A DNA stretch of 56,030 nt from CAZADA01 sp964636945 (GTDB lineage: Bacteria; Pseudomonadota; Alphaproteobacteria; Caulobacterales; Maricaulaceae): assembly GCA_964636945.1 (NCBI GenBank), contig CAZWVH010000010.1:1-56030 (forward strand). The letters run 5' to 3'. Position 1 is the stretch's first letter. Every line of letters starts with the position of its first letter. Both the position numbers and the translations under genes were made by a program. Shown here in pieces: positions 34,852 through 42,981 of this stretch. The notes beneath the pieces are model-generated. The model saw only the letters and a program-made list of their open reading frames with translations. It was not told the origin of the DNA and searched no databases.

Positions 34852-35114
34852 GCTGTAGTCAACACCTTGCTCCAATTCACCGGTTCCCCTCGGGTTTTGA
34901 TCAGGGGAGCCCCGGCGCACAATTCCTTCGCGCATCAATTGCCAAGGTTACAAGGCCGCTGCCTAAGATGCGGTCGCAAGCGCGAGTTTCCATGTTCTTT
35001 GCAGTGGTGGATAACCGCAATAACCGCACCCCCCAAACACAAATGGAGCCTCCCGGGCGGGGAGCGTATAGCCCGGAAGACCCCATTTGCGACCACTGGT
35101 CGGCGGTTTGCTGA
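34852..35114. other. Intergenic region with several stem-loops
   Basis: This 263-base region has no protein gene. It holds a hairpin at 34882-34911 (GGTTCCCCT/AGGGGAGCC, with the G-U pair on the plus strand, so it may end the upstream gene) and a tandem ATAACCGCA repeat at 35011-35028. It also holds the long hairpin at 35040-35089 described separately, bracketed by CAGTGGT (35002-35008) and ACCACTG (35092-35098). The density of pairing suggests a small RNA or terminators. Confidence 0.5.
35040..35089 (-). ncRNA. Long hairpin, minus-strand structured RNA or terminator
   Basis: Arms at 35040-35058 and 35071-35089 form a 19-bp stem with a 12-base loop. Read on the minus strand, the three imperfect positions are all G-U pairs; on the plus strand they are A-C mismatches. 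The RNA is therefore likely made from the minus strand. It lies 26 bases after the stop of the secreted-protein gene at 35115, so it could be its terminator, a 3'-end processing or stability element, or part of a small RNA. No good U-tract follows. Confidence 0.45.
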
Positions 35115-35660
35115 CTAGTCGTCTGCGCCCGTATCGCGGGACGTGTCTTCAATGGTGATGGTTTTGGAGTAGTTGTACTCCTCGCCTTGGCGGTTCACGC
35201 CAGCGCCATCCACTTGGAACAAGCCTGCGTCCACTTTCTGTATGGTGCGCAGGCCGTTTGCCGTCGTACCGTCACGGAAGTAAGCATCGTAATCGCGTGT
35301 GGCGGTTTGAGTTTCGGAGTTGAGATCGCGATTGATCACATAGCCGCGCGACGTGCCGTCCCGATACTGGCGCTCTAGATTGCGTTGGGCGAAGAAACCA
35401 GTTTCCGTTTGGCCCCAGCGTTGATTGAGATCACGTGAGGCGACCCGGCCCTGAGCGTCAGTAAACTGGCTCGAACGGGTTCGACTGCCCGGCTCACGCT
35501 GGCGCAGGCGTTCGCCCCGCAATTCACCGCGCGGTGTGGTGCGGGTGCGTTCGACGCGGCGTTCGCGCGCCTGAGCTTCGGCCTCGTCTGGCGCTATGGC
35601 TGACAAGCCAACCGGCGCAGTCGATGCAAGCAAAGCGATGGCAAGCAGTTTCGAGATCAT
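35115..35660 (-). CDS. Secreted hypothetical protein
   Basis: The 181-residue protein has a signal peptide (cut near DEAEA|QAR). An Arg-rich region (RERRVERTRTTPRGELRGERLRQR, split) and a body with repeated R-D-L-N and Y-x-D-G-T units (RDLNQRWGQ, YRDGTSRGYVINRDLN, YFRDGTTANG) follow. The repeats suggest tandem beta turns. No family is recognised. An acidic end (DTSRDTGADD) closes the chain. Confidence 0.65.
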   Translation of the reverse strand: MISKLLAIALLASTAPVGLSAIAPDEAEAQARERRVERTRTTPRGELRGERLRQREPGSRTRSSQFTDAQGRVASRDLNQRWGQTETGFFAQRNLERQYRDGTSRGYVINRDLNSETQTATRDYDAYFRDGTTANGLRTIQKVDAGLFQVDGAGVNRQGEEYNYSKTITIEDTSRDTGADD

Positions 35661-35735
35661 CCCCTATCCTCCTGTGCTGGATGAATGTCCATCGCAGCAT
35701 TGAACGCAAGAGAAGGTGATCTCCGTCGCGGCAGG

Positions 35736-37070
35736 CTAACCGCCTCTTACATCGTGGAATTTCACGGGTTGGCCTAACGGATCGCCGATGAACTCACCCT
35801 CGCGCATCGCAGTGTCGCCGCGAATGATGGTCATCACTGGCCAACCCTTGAGCGTCATGCCCACAAACGGGGTCCAGCCACAGCGGGTCGCCATATCCTC
35901 ATCACGGACCTCGCGCACAGCATTCATGTCGACAATGGTAAAGTCGGCGTCATAACCCTGGACCAGCCTTCCCTTGCCCCGAATTTGAAACAGGCGCTGG
36001 GCGCCATGGGCGGTGAGATCAACAAATCGCTCCAGGGTCAGTCGGCCGGCATTGACATGATCAAGCATCACCGGGACCAGCGTTTGCACGCCCGGCATGC
36101 CCGAGGGCGAGGCAGGGTATGGCTTGGCCTTCTCTTCCAGAGTGTGCGGGGCATGGTCGGACCCAAGCACATCCACAACACCTGCACGCACGGCTTCCCA
36201 GAGGGCCTCACGATGGCGCGCCTCACGCACTGGCGGGTTCATTTGCGCTTTACCATCGAGACGCTCGTAGGCCTCAGGGCCGACCAATGTGAGGTGCTGC
36301 GGCGTGACCTCCATGGTCGCCACGTCCTTCGCGGCGGCCAACAGCGGCACTTCCTCGGCGGTGGAGATATGCAACACATGGACTTTGGCCCCCGTTTCGC
36401 GCGCCAGGTTCAAACATCGCGTGGTCGCGCGCACGGCGGCTTCCACATCGCGCGCTTCATAATGGCTCGACCAATCGCCAGGGCGGGCCCGATCGGCAGT
36501 GTCTCGCAGCCGAAATTCGTCTTCGGCGTGAATGGAAATCCGCCGGCGGGCATGGGCGAACACCCTTCGCAGCGGCGCATCTTCGGCCACCAACAGTGAT
36601 CCGGTGGACGAGCCCATGAACACCTTCACCCCGCAGCAGCCGGGCATGTTCGACAGCTCATCAATTTCATCGGCATTTTCGGGCGTTGCGCCCATGAAAA
36701 ACGCGTGATCGCAACGCATGCGACCGCGCGCACGTTGAAGTTTGTCCTGGAGCGCCGCCTGGTCAGTCGTGGGTGGATTGGTGTTGGGCATTTCAAACAC
36801 GGCCGTGACACCACCCAGGACAGCACAGTCCGAGCCGGTCGCGAGATCTTCCTTGTGCTCGAGGCCTGGCTCGCGAAAATGCACTTGCGTGTCGATGACG
36901 CCGGGCAGGACATGCAACCCCCTAGCGTCAATGACCTGGTCAGCCTGAACGCCGACCAGTTCGCCAATCGCCGCGATCTTGCCGTCAAGCACACCCACAT
37001 CGCCCAGGCCGGTTCCAGATGGCGTGACCAATGTCCCGCCTCGAATCAGAAGATCAAAAGATTGCGGCAT
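35736..37070 (-). CDS. pyrC: Dihydroorotase (class I)
   Basis: Dihydroorotase closes carbamoyl-aspartate to dihydroorotate in pyrimidine synthesis. The 444 residues have the amidohydrolase metal sites: DTQVHFREPG with H-x-H-type ligands, KVFMGSSTGSL with the carboxylated-Lys region, IHAEDE, HVLHISTAEE, and SDHAPHTLEEK. It is the longer, class I type. ATG 37070 (MPQSFDLLIRGG) has GAGG 9 bases ahead, inside the end of the GT9 gene. The 17-bp overlap ties it to that gene. Confidence 0.92.
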   Translation of the reverse strand: MPQSFDLLIRGGTLVTPSGTGLGDVGVLDGKIAAIGELVGVQADQVIDARGLHVLPGVIDTQVHFREPGLEHKEDLATGSDCAVLGGVTAVFEMPNTNPPTTDQAALQDKLQRARGRMRCDHAFFMGATPENADEIDELSNMPGCCGVKVFMGSSTGSLLVAEDAPLRRVFAHARRRISIHAEDEFRLRDTADRARPGDWSSHYEARDVEAAVRATTRCLNLARETGAKVHVLHISTAEEVPLLAAAKDVATMEVTPQHLTLVGPEAYERLDGKAQMNPPVREARHREALWEAVRAGVVDVLGSDHAPHTLEEKAKPYPASPSGMPGVQTLVPVMLDHVNAGRLTLERFVDLTAHGAQRLFQIRGKGRLVQGYDADFTIVDMNAVREVRDEDMATRCGWTPFVGMTLKGWPVMTIIRGDTAMREGEFIGDPLGQPVKFHDVRGG

Positions 37071-38037
37071 GCCTCGCATCCTCGTTTCGTCCAAGCAGTG
37101 CTCTCGCCGCCTCAAACACACAATCAACGTCCAACTCGTCCATCATGGAATGTTCGGCATGGCGGAGCTGTTCGCGCGCAGTGGCGTCCGCCGCCGCCCC
37201 GGCGCGCACCGCCGCGGCGCGCTCGCCCCATGGGCCATAAACACGTTCATCTGTGGGCCCAAAGACCCCCAGCGTTGGCGTGTCCAACGCAGCAGCAATG
37301 TGCATCAGGCCGGAATCATTGCCAACAAAAAGACCTGCGCGCTCCAAACACGCCGCCGTGACATCGATGGGCAATTGCCCCGTGAAATCTACGGTTCGAC
37401 GATCGGGTAAAGCGTCCATCACCGCCTTGGCTTTAGCTTCATCACCTGGCCCGCCGAACACATAGACGGGCCGGCGAGAAAGGCCGCTTGCACGCCCCTC
37501 CTCATTGGCGGTGAGCGTGCGAGCAACGGCGGCGAAGCGTTCCGGCGCCCATTCCTTAAACGGCGAGGATGCAGCTGGCGACAACGCCAAAAACCCATGC
37601 GCGCCCAGCAACCGATTGTGTGCAACCCGGCGCGCCTCCTCGGTGAGCCAAATGCGCGGACTTGGGGCGGGAACCAAATCCAACACGAGCGCCGCCTCCT
37701 CCACTTTGTGAAGGTCAAACCGCGGACGTCCCGAAATGGCGCGGTGCTTGGCGCTGAGAAACCAGCTCGTGCGCGATCCGCGCAGATCCACCACCAAGTC
37801 CCAAACCGCATTCACCGTCTGTGTCCAGAGCTTCAGCCAATGGGCTCCATATTTGCGTTTTGCATGAACGATAATCTGGTCGAGGCGAGGCACACCCTTG
37901 AACAGTGGCGCAGCGAGTGGGCCGGCGGCAATGGTGAAACGCGCGTCGGGCATCGTATCCACCAGATGGGCGAGCACGCCAGAGGAGAGCACGGCGTCGC
38001 CAATACGATTGGAGGTGATGAATAGGACTTTGGCCAT
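37054..38037 (-). CDS. Glycosyltransferase family 9 (heptosyltransferase-like)
   Basis: The 327 residues begin MAKVLFITSNRIGDAVLSSGVL, the GT9 N-terminus. LSPAASSPFKEWAPERFAAVA and the nucleotide-sugar block LFVGNDSGLMHIAAALDTPTLGVFGPTDERVYGPWG follow in the C-terminal half. GT9 enzymes add heptose or other sugars to LPS core; the acceptor is unknown here. ATG 38037 is chosen over a frame start at 38286, whose 83 extra residues are Arg/Pro-rich and antisense to ygfZ. Confidence 0.9.
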   Translation of the reverse strand: MAKVLFITSNRIGDAVLSSGVLAHLVDTMPDARFTIAAGPLAAPLFKGVPRLDQIIVHAKRKYGAHWLKLWTQTVNAVWDLVVDLRGSRTSWFLSAKHRAISGRPRFDLHKVEEAALVLDLVPAPSPRIWLTEEARRVAHNRLLGAHGFLALSPAASSPFKEWAPERFAAVARTLTANEEGRASGLSRRPVYVFGGPGDEAKAKAVMDALPDRRTVDFTGQLPIDVTAACLERAGLFVGNDSGLMHIAAALDTPTLGVFGPTDERVYGPWGERAAAVRAGAAADATAREQLRHAEHSMMDELDVDCVFEAARALLGRNEDARHAAIF

Positions 38038-38129
38038 GGACCCATGTGTTAGCCGTTTGCGCCAATATCGCCTAGTGTTTCCAATCGATGGCCATGGCGT
38101 GCGAACTACCCTTGGCATATATGCATGCC

Positions 38130-38945
38130 ATGTCCGACGATACGCCCCTCTCCGCCTCGCCACAGTCACGCGCTGGACTTTTGGTTTCCGGCCCGGACGC
38201 CCCGACCTTTCTTGACGGCCTTTTGACGGTGAATGTGACTGATCTGGAGCCTGATCGCTCCCGCTATGGGGCGCTTTTGTCGCCACAGGGCAAGGTTCAA
38301 TATGAGCTGATTATCCATCGGACGACGGAAGGGGTTGTGCTGGAGCTGCCTGCTGGAGATCTTGCGCCCAAGCTGGGGCAGAGACTGGCGCTCCTTAAAT
38401 TGCGCGCTGACGTCACCGTTTCGAACTTGGACACTGGCGAGCTGACTCGATTCGGTCCGGACCACGATCCACGCGTCTCTTCGTTTCACGCCCCACCAAT
38501 CCCAACTGATCTCGCCACGCGCCGTGTGGAGTTGGCTCTGCCACAGCAAGGCCTCGACTATGGCTTTGAAGAAGTCTTTCTCACTGACGTGAACATGGAC
38601 TTGCTGAATGGCGTCAACTTCAAAAAGGGCTGCTTTATCGGCCAAGAAGTGGCCAGCCGGATGCGCCGGCGCGGCACAATCCGCAAGCGCACCTTCGCTA
38701 TTGTGTTTGACGGCCCGGCTCCCGATCCCGGCGCGCCCGTCAACGCGAGCGCCGGTCCGGCGATAGGTCGGATCACATCCACGTCCAACGACTTTGGCCT
38801 TGCCATATTGCGAACCGATCGCCTTGTCGGCGCTGGAGGTTTGTCCGCGACGCTCACTGCCGGTGATACGCCTTGCCGCGCCGTGTGCCCGCCCTACGCC
38901 AGCGCTGAAGCGATCGGTCTTGTGAAAGAGGACGCCGCATCATGA
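38130..38945 (+). CDS. ygfZ: YgfZ/GcvT folate-binding protein
   Basis: The 271 residues have the YgfZ signature K-G-C-F-I-G-Q-E-V near residue 180, and the N-terminal RAGLLVSGPDAPTFLDGLLTVNV of the GcvT-like fold. YgfZ uses tetrahydrofolate to help repair or assemble certain Fe-S enzymes, such as the tRNA thiolase MiaB. ATG 38130 is the most likely start; 38121 is an alternative. It overlaps tag by 4 bp and is divergent from the GT9 gene. Confidence 0.93.
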   Translation: MSDDTPLSASPQSRAGLLVSGPDAPTFLDGLLTVNVTDLEPDRSRYGALLSPQGKVQYELIIHRTTEGVVLELPAGDLAPKLGQRLALLKLRADVTVSNLDTGELTRFGPDHDPRVSSFHAPPIPTDLATRRVELALPQQGLDYGFEEVFLTDVNMDLLNGVNFKKGCFIGQEVASRMRRRGTIRKRTFAIVFDGPAPDPGAPVNASAGPAIGRITSTSNDFGLAILRTDRLVGAGGLSATLTAGDTPCRAVCPPYASAEAIGLVKEDAAS

Positions 38946-39532
38946 CCGTATCTGGCGCGAGCCGATGCGATTGGTCCCCATCCAACGACACGCTTTATTG
39001 CGCCTACCACGACACTGAATGGGGCGTGCCGGAGCGCGATGATCGCGCTTTGTTCGAAAAGCTGGTGCTCGATGGTATGCAGGCGGGTCTGTCTTGGCGG
39101 ATCATCTTGCAGAAACGCGATGATATTCGCGCTGCTTTTGAGGACTTCGATCCCGACCGATTGGTGCAATGGAGTGAACAAGACATCCAAGACGTCTTGA
39201 GCAACCCCAAAGTGATCCGGTCGCGGCTCAAAACCCAAGGCGCTGTGAAAAATGCACGCGCTTTCCTCGAAATGCAGAACCGGGGCGAGGGATTTTCGTC
39301 CTACCTTTGGGGTTTTGTCGACGGAGCACCGATCCAAAACCAGTGGCGGCGCATGGCGGATGTGCCGGCAAAAACCGCGATTAGCGAGGCGCTGGCTAAA
39401 GACCTCAAAAAACGTGGCTTTGTGTTCTGTGGACCGGTGATTGTTTATGCATTCATGCAGGCCGTGGGCATGGTGAACGACCACCTCACAACCTGTTTTC
39501 GCCACAATCCCATCGCCGATCTTGGCGCATAA
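38942..39532 (+). CDS. tag: DNA-3-methyladenine glycosylase I
   Basis: The 196 residues show the Tag zinc/HhH signatures: RCDWSPSNDTLYCAYHDTEWGVPERDD, split, with the metal Cys and His, GLSWRIILQKRDDIRAAF, and the late FCGPVIVYAFMQAVGMVNDHLTTCFRH with the second pair of ligands. Tag removes 3-methyladenine from DNA. The ATGA overlap with ygfZ implies a shared transcript. Confidence 0.96.
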   Translation: MTVSGASRCDWSPSNDTLYCAYHDTEWGVPERDDRALFEKLVLDGMQAGLSWRIILQKRDDIRAAFEDFDPDRLVQWSEQDIQDVLSNPKVIRSRLKTQGAVKNARAFLEMQNRGEGFSSYLWGFVDGAPIQNQWRRMADVPAKTAISEALAKDLKKRGFVFCGPVIVYAFMQAVGMVNDHLTTCFRHNPIADLGA

Positions 39533-39656
39533 CTTGCTTACTAAAAACAGCGTTCTATTGGAGTTTGGCTCTTCGAGGATTACAATGGGTGAGACAACCG
39601 ACTAACGGACGCGGGCCAAAGAGCCCAATGCGTGGGATGGCTACGGGATAATTGGT

Positions 39657-41273
39657 ATGGAAGACGTGTTTCTCAGTTTTGCGCCAGAGGATCGCGAACT
39701 TGCCGATCATCTAGCGTGGTCCTTGCACAGTCTGGGCAAGTCTGTGTGGATGGATGCATCAGTCGAACAAAATCAGCGGTTTCCTGAGATTTGGGCCGAC
39801 GAACTAAAGACCGCGAGCACAGTTGTGGTGCTTTGGACGGGAAAGGCGTTGCAGTCGCCAATCGTCAATGCTGAGGCGCGCGAGGGCGCAGCGACCGGAC
39901 GGTTGATCAACGTCATCTACGACACCGAGGTCAAGGCGGATAACCTGCCAGTGAAATTCATCGAATTTCCCATCTTGGCGATTGACGACGAAACCGACGA
40001 TTTCAAACCCATCGCCGATTATGTGAAGTCTGTTGCGTCAAAAGCGAAATCGACAACGCCAAAATGGACCGGCAAAACCGAGGACGATACCGCCGCCCTC
40101 GCGACCAAATTGGTTGCTCAAGCGAGCGCTGACCCCAATGCAGATTGGAACGGATTTCAAAAAGGGCGCGCTGACGGGATTGAGGACAAACAATCCGCTG
40201 CGTTTGCCGCCGCCGCCCGCAAGCTTGCCAATGCTCCAGAAAGCGCGTGGCGGGAAGCTTTTGCGGCCTATGCGCGCGGTGAGTCGCGGTTGGCGGCGAT
40301 CTACCGGCTAGAGCAATTGTGCGCCAAGGACAACGCCGGGATGGATTGGCGGCGCGCCATTGGAGACCTTGCCTGGCCCTACTTCCCCATTCGCACCATT
40401 GGCGGGTCCTATGTCGCTGGAACTCCGTCCCACGAAATGGACGCCCTCACCGCCCCCTATCCGTCCGCAACCATTCGGGTTGCCCGATCTGGCGTGGCGA
40501 AACCTGGCAAGTCAAAAGCAAAAACGGCCGATGACGGTGAGAACATGTTTGGCGGCATGTTCTGGTTGGTTTCGGTGATTGCGGCAGCAGGCTTGTTGTT
40601 ATTTGTGATCAACGAATTCAGTTCGGACCAAACCGAAGCCTCCGGCGAGTCGCGTACCGGTGCGACTCCAACAAGCGCCAGCGCCCCATCGACTGACGCC
40701 AATACTGGCGAGCCAGCTGCGTTGAGCGGAGCCAATCCAGCAGCATCGCAAACGTCACCATCACCATCTGAGGATGAACTCGAAGCGGCCGAAGTCGCTG
40801 CGGCGGCAGCCATCGCAGCTGCGGCTGCAGAAGCCGCGGAGCGTGAGGCGGCAGCGGAAAAAGCGGCGGCTGAGGAAGCTGAAGCCGCCAGATTGGCCGC
40901 TGAGGAACGCGCTGCTGACGAACGGTCCGCCGCCGTAGTCGCGACGCGCTCCTCCGCGGAGTCGCCGGGTCAAGATGGCGGTGATGACGACCTTAGCCTC
41001 GCCCGCCAAGCTGGCATGTTCATCCGCGAGTTTGATGCGGGCGAGTGCACGCTCGATGAAGCCGCAACGCACACTGCTGCGAAAGGTGAATCGCTTTGGG
41101 TTATCGCTGAAACATATTACGGGCCGAACTGCGGAGCTCGAGCGGCTAACATCTATATTGCCAGCCAATCCGTCTTTACCCCGAAAAGCGGCAAAGGCGC
41201 GATTTGGCGTCAGGTGAATAACCCAGACTTGCTCTACCCGGGTGAAACGCTGGTCATCCCAGCGATCACCTAG
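39657..41273 (+). CDS. TIR domain-transmembrane-LysM-like protein
   Basis: The 538 residues have a unified layout. (1) Residues 1-125 form a TIR domain (DVFLSFAPEDRELADHL; the S-x5-E motif SPIVNAE with Glu73 at the catalytic position of NAD-cleaving TIRs; LINVIYD). (2) Residues 140-290 are a helical middle of unknown fold. (3) Residues 299-318 are one membrane span. (4) Residues 325-445 are a Ser/Pro and then Ala/Glu-rich stalk, likely coiled. (5) Residues 471-536 are a LysM-like domain (AAKGESLWVIAETYYG ... YPGETLVIPAIT) with Cys464 and Cys492. The expected topology is TIR inside and LysM outside. The role is not known; see findings. It stands alone, with no other defence gene adjacent. Confidence 0.85.
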   Translation: MEDVFLSFAPEDRELADHLAWSLHSLGKSVWMDASVEQNQRFPEIWADELKTASTVVVLWTGKALQSPIVNAEAREGAATGRLINVIYDTEVKADNLPVKFIEFPILAIDDETDDFKPIADYVKSVASKAKSTTPKWTGKTEDDTAALATKLVAQASADPNADWNGFQKGRADGIEDKQSAAFAAAARKLANAPESAWREAFAAYARGESRLAAIYRLEQLCAKDNAGMDWRRAIGDLAWPYFPIRTIGGSYVAGTPSHEMDALTAPYPSATIRVARSGVAKPGKSKAKTADDGENMFGGMFWLVSVIAAAGLLLFVINEFSSDQTEASGESRTGATPTSASAPSTDANTGEPAALSGANPAASQTSPSPSEDELEAAEVAAAAAIAAAAAEAAEREAAAEKAAAEEAEAARLAAEERAADERSAAVVATRSSAESPGQDGGDDDLSLARQAGMFIREFDAGECTLDEAATHTAAKGESLWVIAETYYGPNCGARAANIYIASQSVFTPKSGKGAIWRQVNNPDLLYPGETLVIPAIT

Positions 41274-41297
41274 GTCAAAATTGATTGGAACTGAAGC

Positions 41298-41657
41298 TTA
41301 ACGGCTGACGGGATTGCGCACCGTAATTTCGGCGTCGCGCGGCAGTCCCAGTTCAGAGCGTGCGTACACCAGCTCGGCGCCTTCAGGCACAACGATTTTG
41401 CAATAGTCCTCGCGAACGCGCACAAAGCTGATGCTGAAGCGATCTGAGCTTTTGCGATCGACCTTCGGTTCGAACGACGCGGTATTGGTGCATCCGCTCG
41501 ACGGCGCGCGAATAGTCACAGCCTCTGGCGTAACGGATACCGCATAAAGCCGTGTCAGGTCATCGCGGTCGTCAGACCAGTCAGGGCCCTCGTCAGTGGC
41601 GACGATTACACACCCACTGGCCAACAGCGCGGCCGCACCTGCGATCAACAATCTCAT
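41298..41657 (-). CDS. Small lipoprotein
   Basis: The 119-residue protein has a lipobox (LLASGC, Cys near residue 16) after a short signal. A domain with two further Cys and a conserved-looking RFSISFVRVREDYCKI strand follows. ATG 41657 follows GGAGAGGGG and is preferred to a frame start at 41747. It converges on the TIR-LysM gene, whose stop is 24 bases away. The function is unknown. Confidence 0.75.
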   Translation of the reverse strand: MRLLIAGAAALLASGCVIVATDEGPDWSDDRDDLTRLYAVSVTPEAVTIRAPSSGCTNTASFEPKVDRKSSDRFSISFVRVREDYCKIVVPEGAELVYARSELGLPRDAEITVRNPVSR

Positions 41658-41800
41658 ATTTCCCCTCTCCATCTCAGACGGTGTTGAGGTTTTACGTTTA
41701 TCGATAAAACCCCAACCCGTGTATCCAAGCGCAGATGAACTCGTCATAACCGAAGCCCAACATTTCGGTCATGTTTGGCTCAGGCGTGAGATCGACCTGA

Positions 41801-42418
41801 TTAAGACGCGTAGTATTCCACCACTAGATTGGGCTCCATTCTGGCCGCGTACGGGACATCGCCCAGTTCAGGAACGCGCACATAGGTCGCGGTCATTTCT
41901 TTGGGATCCACGTCAACATAATCGGGGATGTCGCGTTCTGCGCTTTCAAGAGCCTCAAGCACCAGCGCCATATTACGCGACTTGTCCCGCACCTGAACCA
42001 CATCGCCTGGCTGCATTCGATAACTGGGAATATTGGTCCGACGGCCATTCACCAGAACATGGCCGTGATTGATAAACTGGCGGGCGGCGAACACGGTCGG
42101 CACGAATTTGGCTCGATACACCACGGCGTCGAGCCGGCTCTCCAACAAACCAATCAAGTTTTCTGCCGTGTTGCCCTTTTGGGCGGCCGCGTCTTTGTAG
42201 ATGCGCAGAAATTGTTTCTCGGTGATGTTGCCGTAATAGCCCTTGAGCTTTTGTTTGGCGCGCAGCTGCAGGCCAAAGTCAGACAGCTTGCCTTTGCGGC
42301 TTTGACCGTGGAGTCCCGGGCCGTAGCTGCGTTTGTTGACAGGGCTTTTCGGGCGACCCCAGATGTTTTCGCCCATCCGGCGGTCAATTTTGTACTTTGC
42401 GGAAATTCGCTTAGACAT
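41801..42418 (-). CDS. rpsD: 30S ribosomal protein S4
   Basis: The 205-residue S4 starts MSKRISAKYKIDRRMGENIWGRPKSP and contains an S4 RNA-binding domain near residue 95 (ESRLDAVVYRAKFVPTVFAARQFINHGHVLVNGR, split). It nucleates assembly of the small subunit by binding the 5' domain of 16S rRNA. A GAGGACAGG site precedes the ATG. It stands apart from the main ribosomal operons, as usual in Alphaproteobacteria. Confidence 0.98.
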   Translation of the reverse strand: MSKRISAKYKIDRRMGENIWGRPKSPVNKRSYGPGLHGQSRKGKLSDFGLQLRAKQKLKGYYGNITEKQFLRIYKDAAAQKGNTAENLIGLLESRLDAVVYRAKFVPTVFAARQFINHGHVLVNGRRTNIPSYRMQPGDVVQVRDKSRNMALVLEALESAERDIPDYVDVDPKEMTATYVRVPELGDVPYAARMEPNLVVEYYAS

Positions 42419-42606
42419 CCTGTCCTCATTGTCGACGCGCGCCGGCCACCCTCACCAACGGGGCGGCGATTGCAACGGCGGACTGCGCATCACCCGTCTT
42501 CATCGTGGTGCACAAAGCGCACCAAGCGCGTGGGGATATCGTATTTGCGCGAAAGGTCAAGAATGCACGCCAATATCGCAGCAGTTATGCTCGGTGAACC
42601 AAAGTC

Positions 42607-42972
42607 ATGACGTCCCATTCCGCAGTTGACTTCGTCGCCGAGCACACCTCGATTGACGGTTGGGCCGTTGTCCTGGTGGAGGAAGGGCCTTGGTTGGACG
42701 TGGACGATAACCTTAAACGGCTACAGGACCGCCTATATGCTGTGGTTGAAGCGGCGTTGGACGGACGGTTGGCTGCACAATTTCCACAGACTCAGGGGAA
42801 TGTGGTCGTTATTCAAGTCGAAGGGTTCGGCCTGCCGAAAGATGACGTCGTCTCGTTCTTTGATCGGTTTTCCTCAGGCGTATTGACGATCGAAAATTAC
42901 GCTAAAGCGTTCAAGAATAATGCAGATGTCCGCGACATTTTATTTGAACTCAATTTGCATGACGTCGTTTGA
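42607..42972 (+). CDS. DUF6572-like protein
   Basis: The 121-residue protein has the pattern of DUF6572-type proteins: VDFVAEHTSIDGWAVVLVEEGPWLDVDDNLKRLQDRLYAVVEAALDGRLAAQFPQ, split, then VVVIQVEGFGLPKDD. The family has no assigned role. It diverges from rpsD and converges on trmJ, with 9 bases between stops. Confidence 0.6.
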   Translation: MTSHSAVDFVAEHTSIDGWAVVLVEEGPWLDVDDNLKRLQDRLYAVVEAALDGRLAAQFPQTQGNVVVIQVEGFGLPKDDVVSFFDRFSSGVLTIENYAKAFKNNADVRDILFELNLHDVV

Positions 42973-42981
42973 ACAACAGCT

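Noticed and set aside
34860..34985. Resemblance of GGTTACAAGGCCGCTGCC and the following GATGCGG to the 3' half of 6S RNA
   Set aside because: No matching 5' half with complementary closing stem was found on the same strand, so the similarity is not enough to call ssrS.
38038..38286. 83-codon extension of the GT9 frame
   Set aside because: It is antisense to ygfZ and compositionally odd, while the GT9 N-terminus begins exactly at 38037.
39533..41747. A defence island around the TIR gene
   Set aside because: The neighbours are tag, a lipoprotein and rpsD; none is a known defence gene, so the TIR protein is treated as a single-gene candidate only.
42507..42523. GGTGC/GCACC hairpin upstream of rpsD
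   Set aside because: The 5-bp stem is too short to be called a regulatory leader without alignment support.
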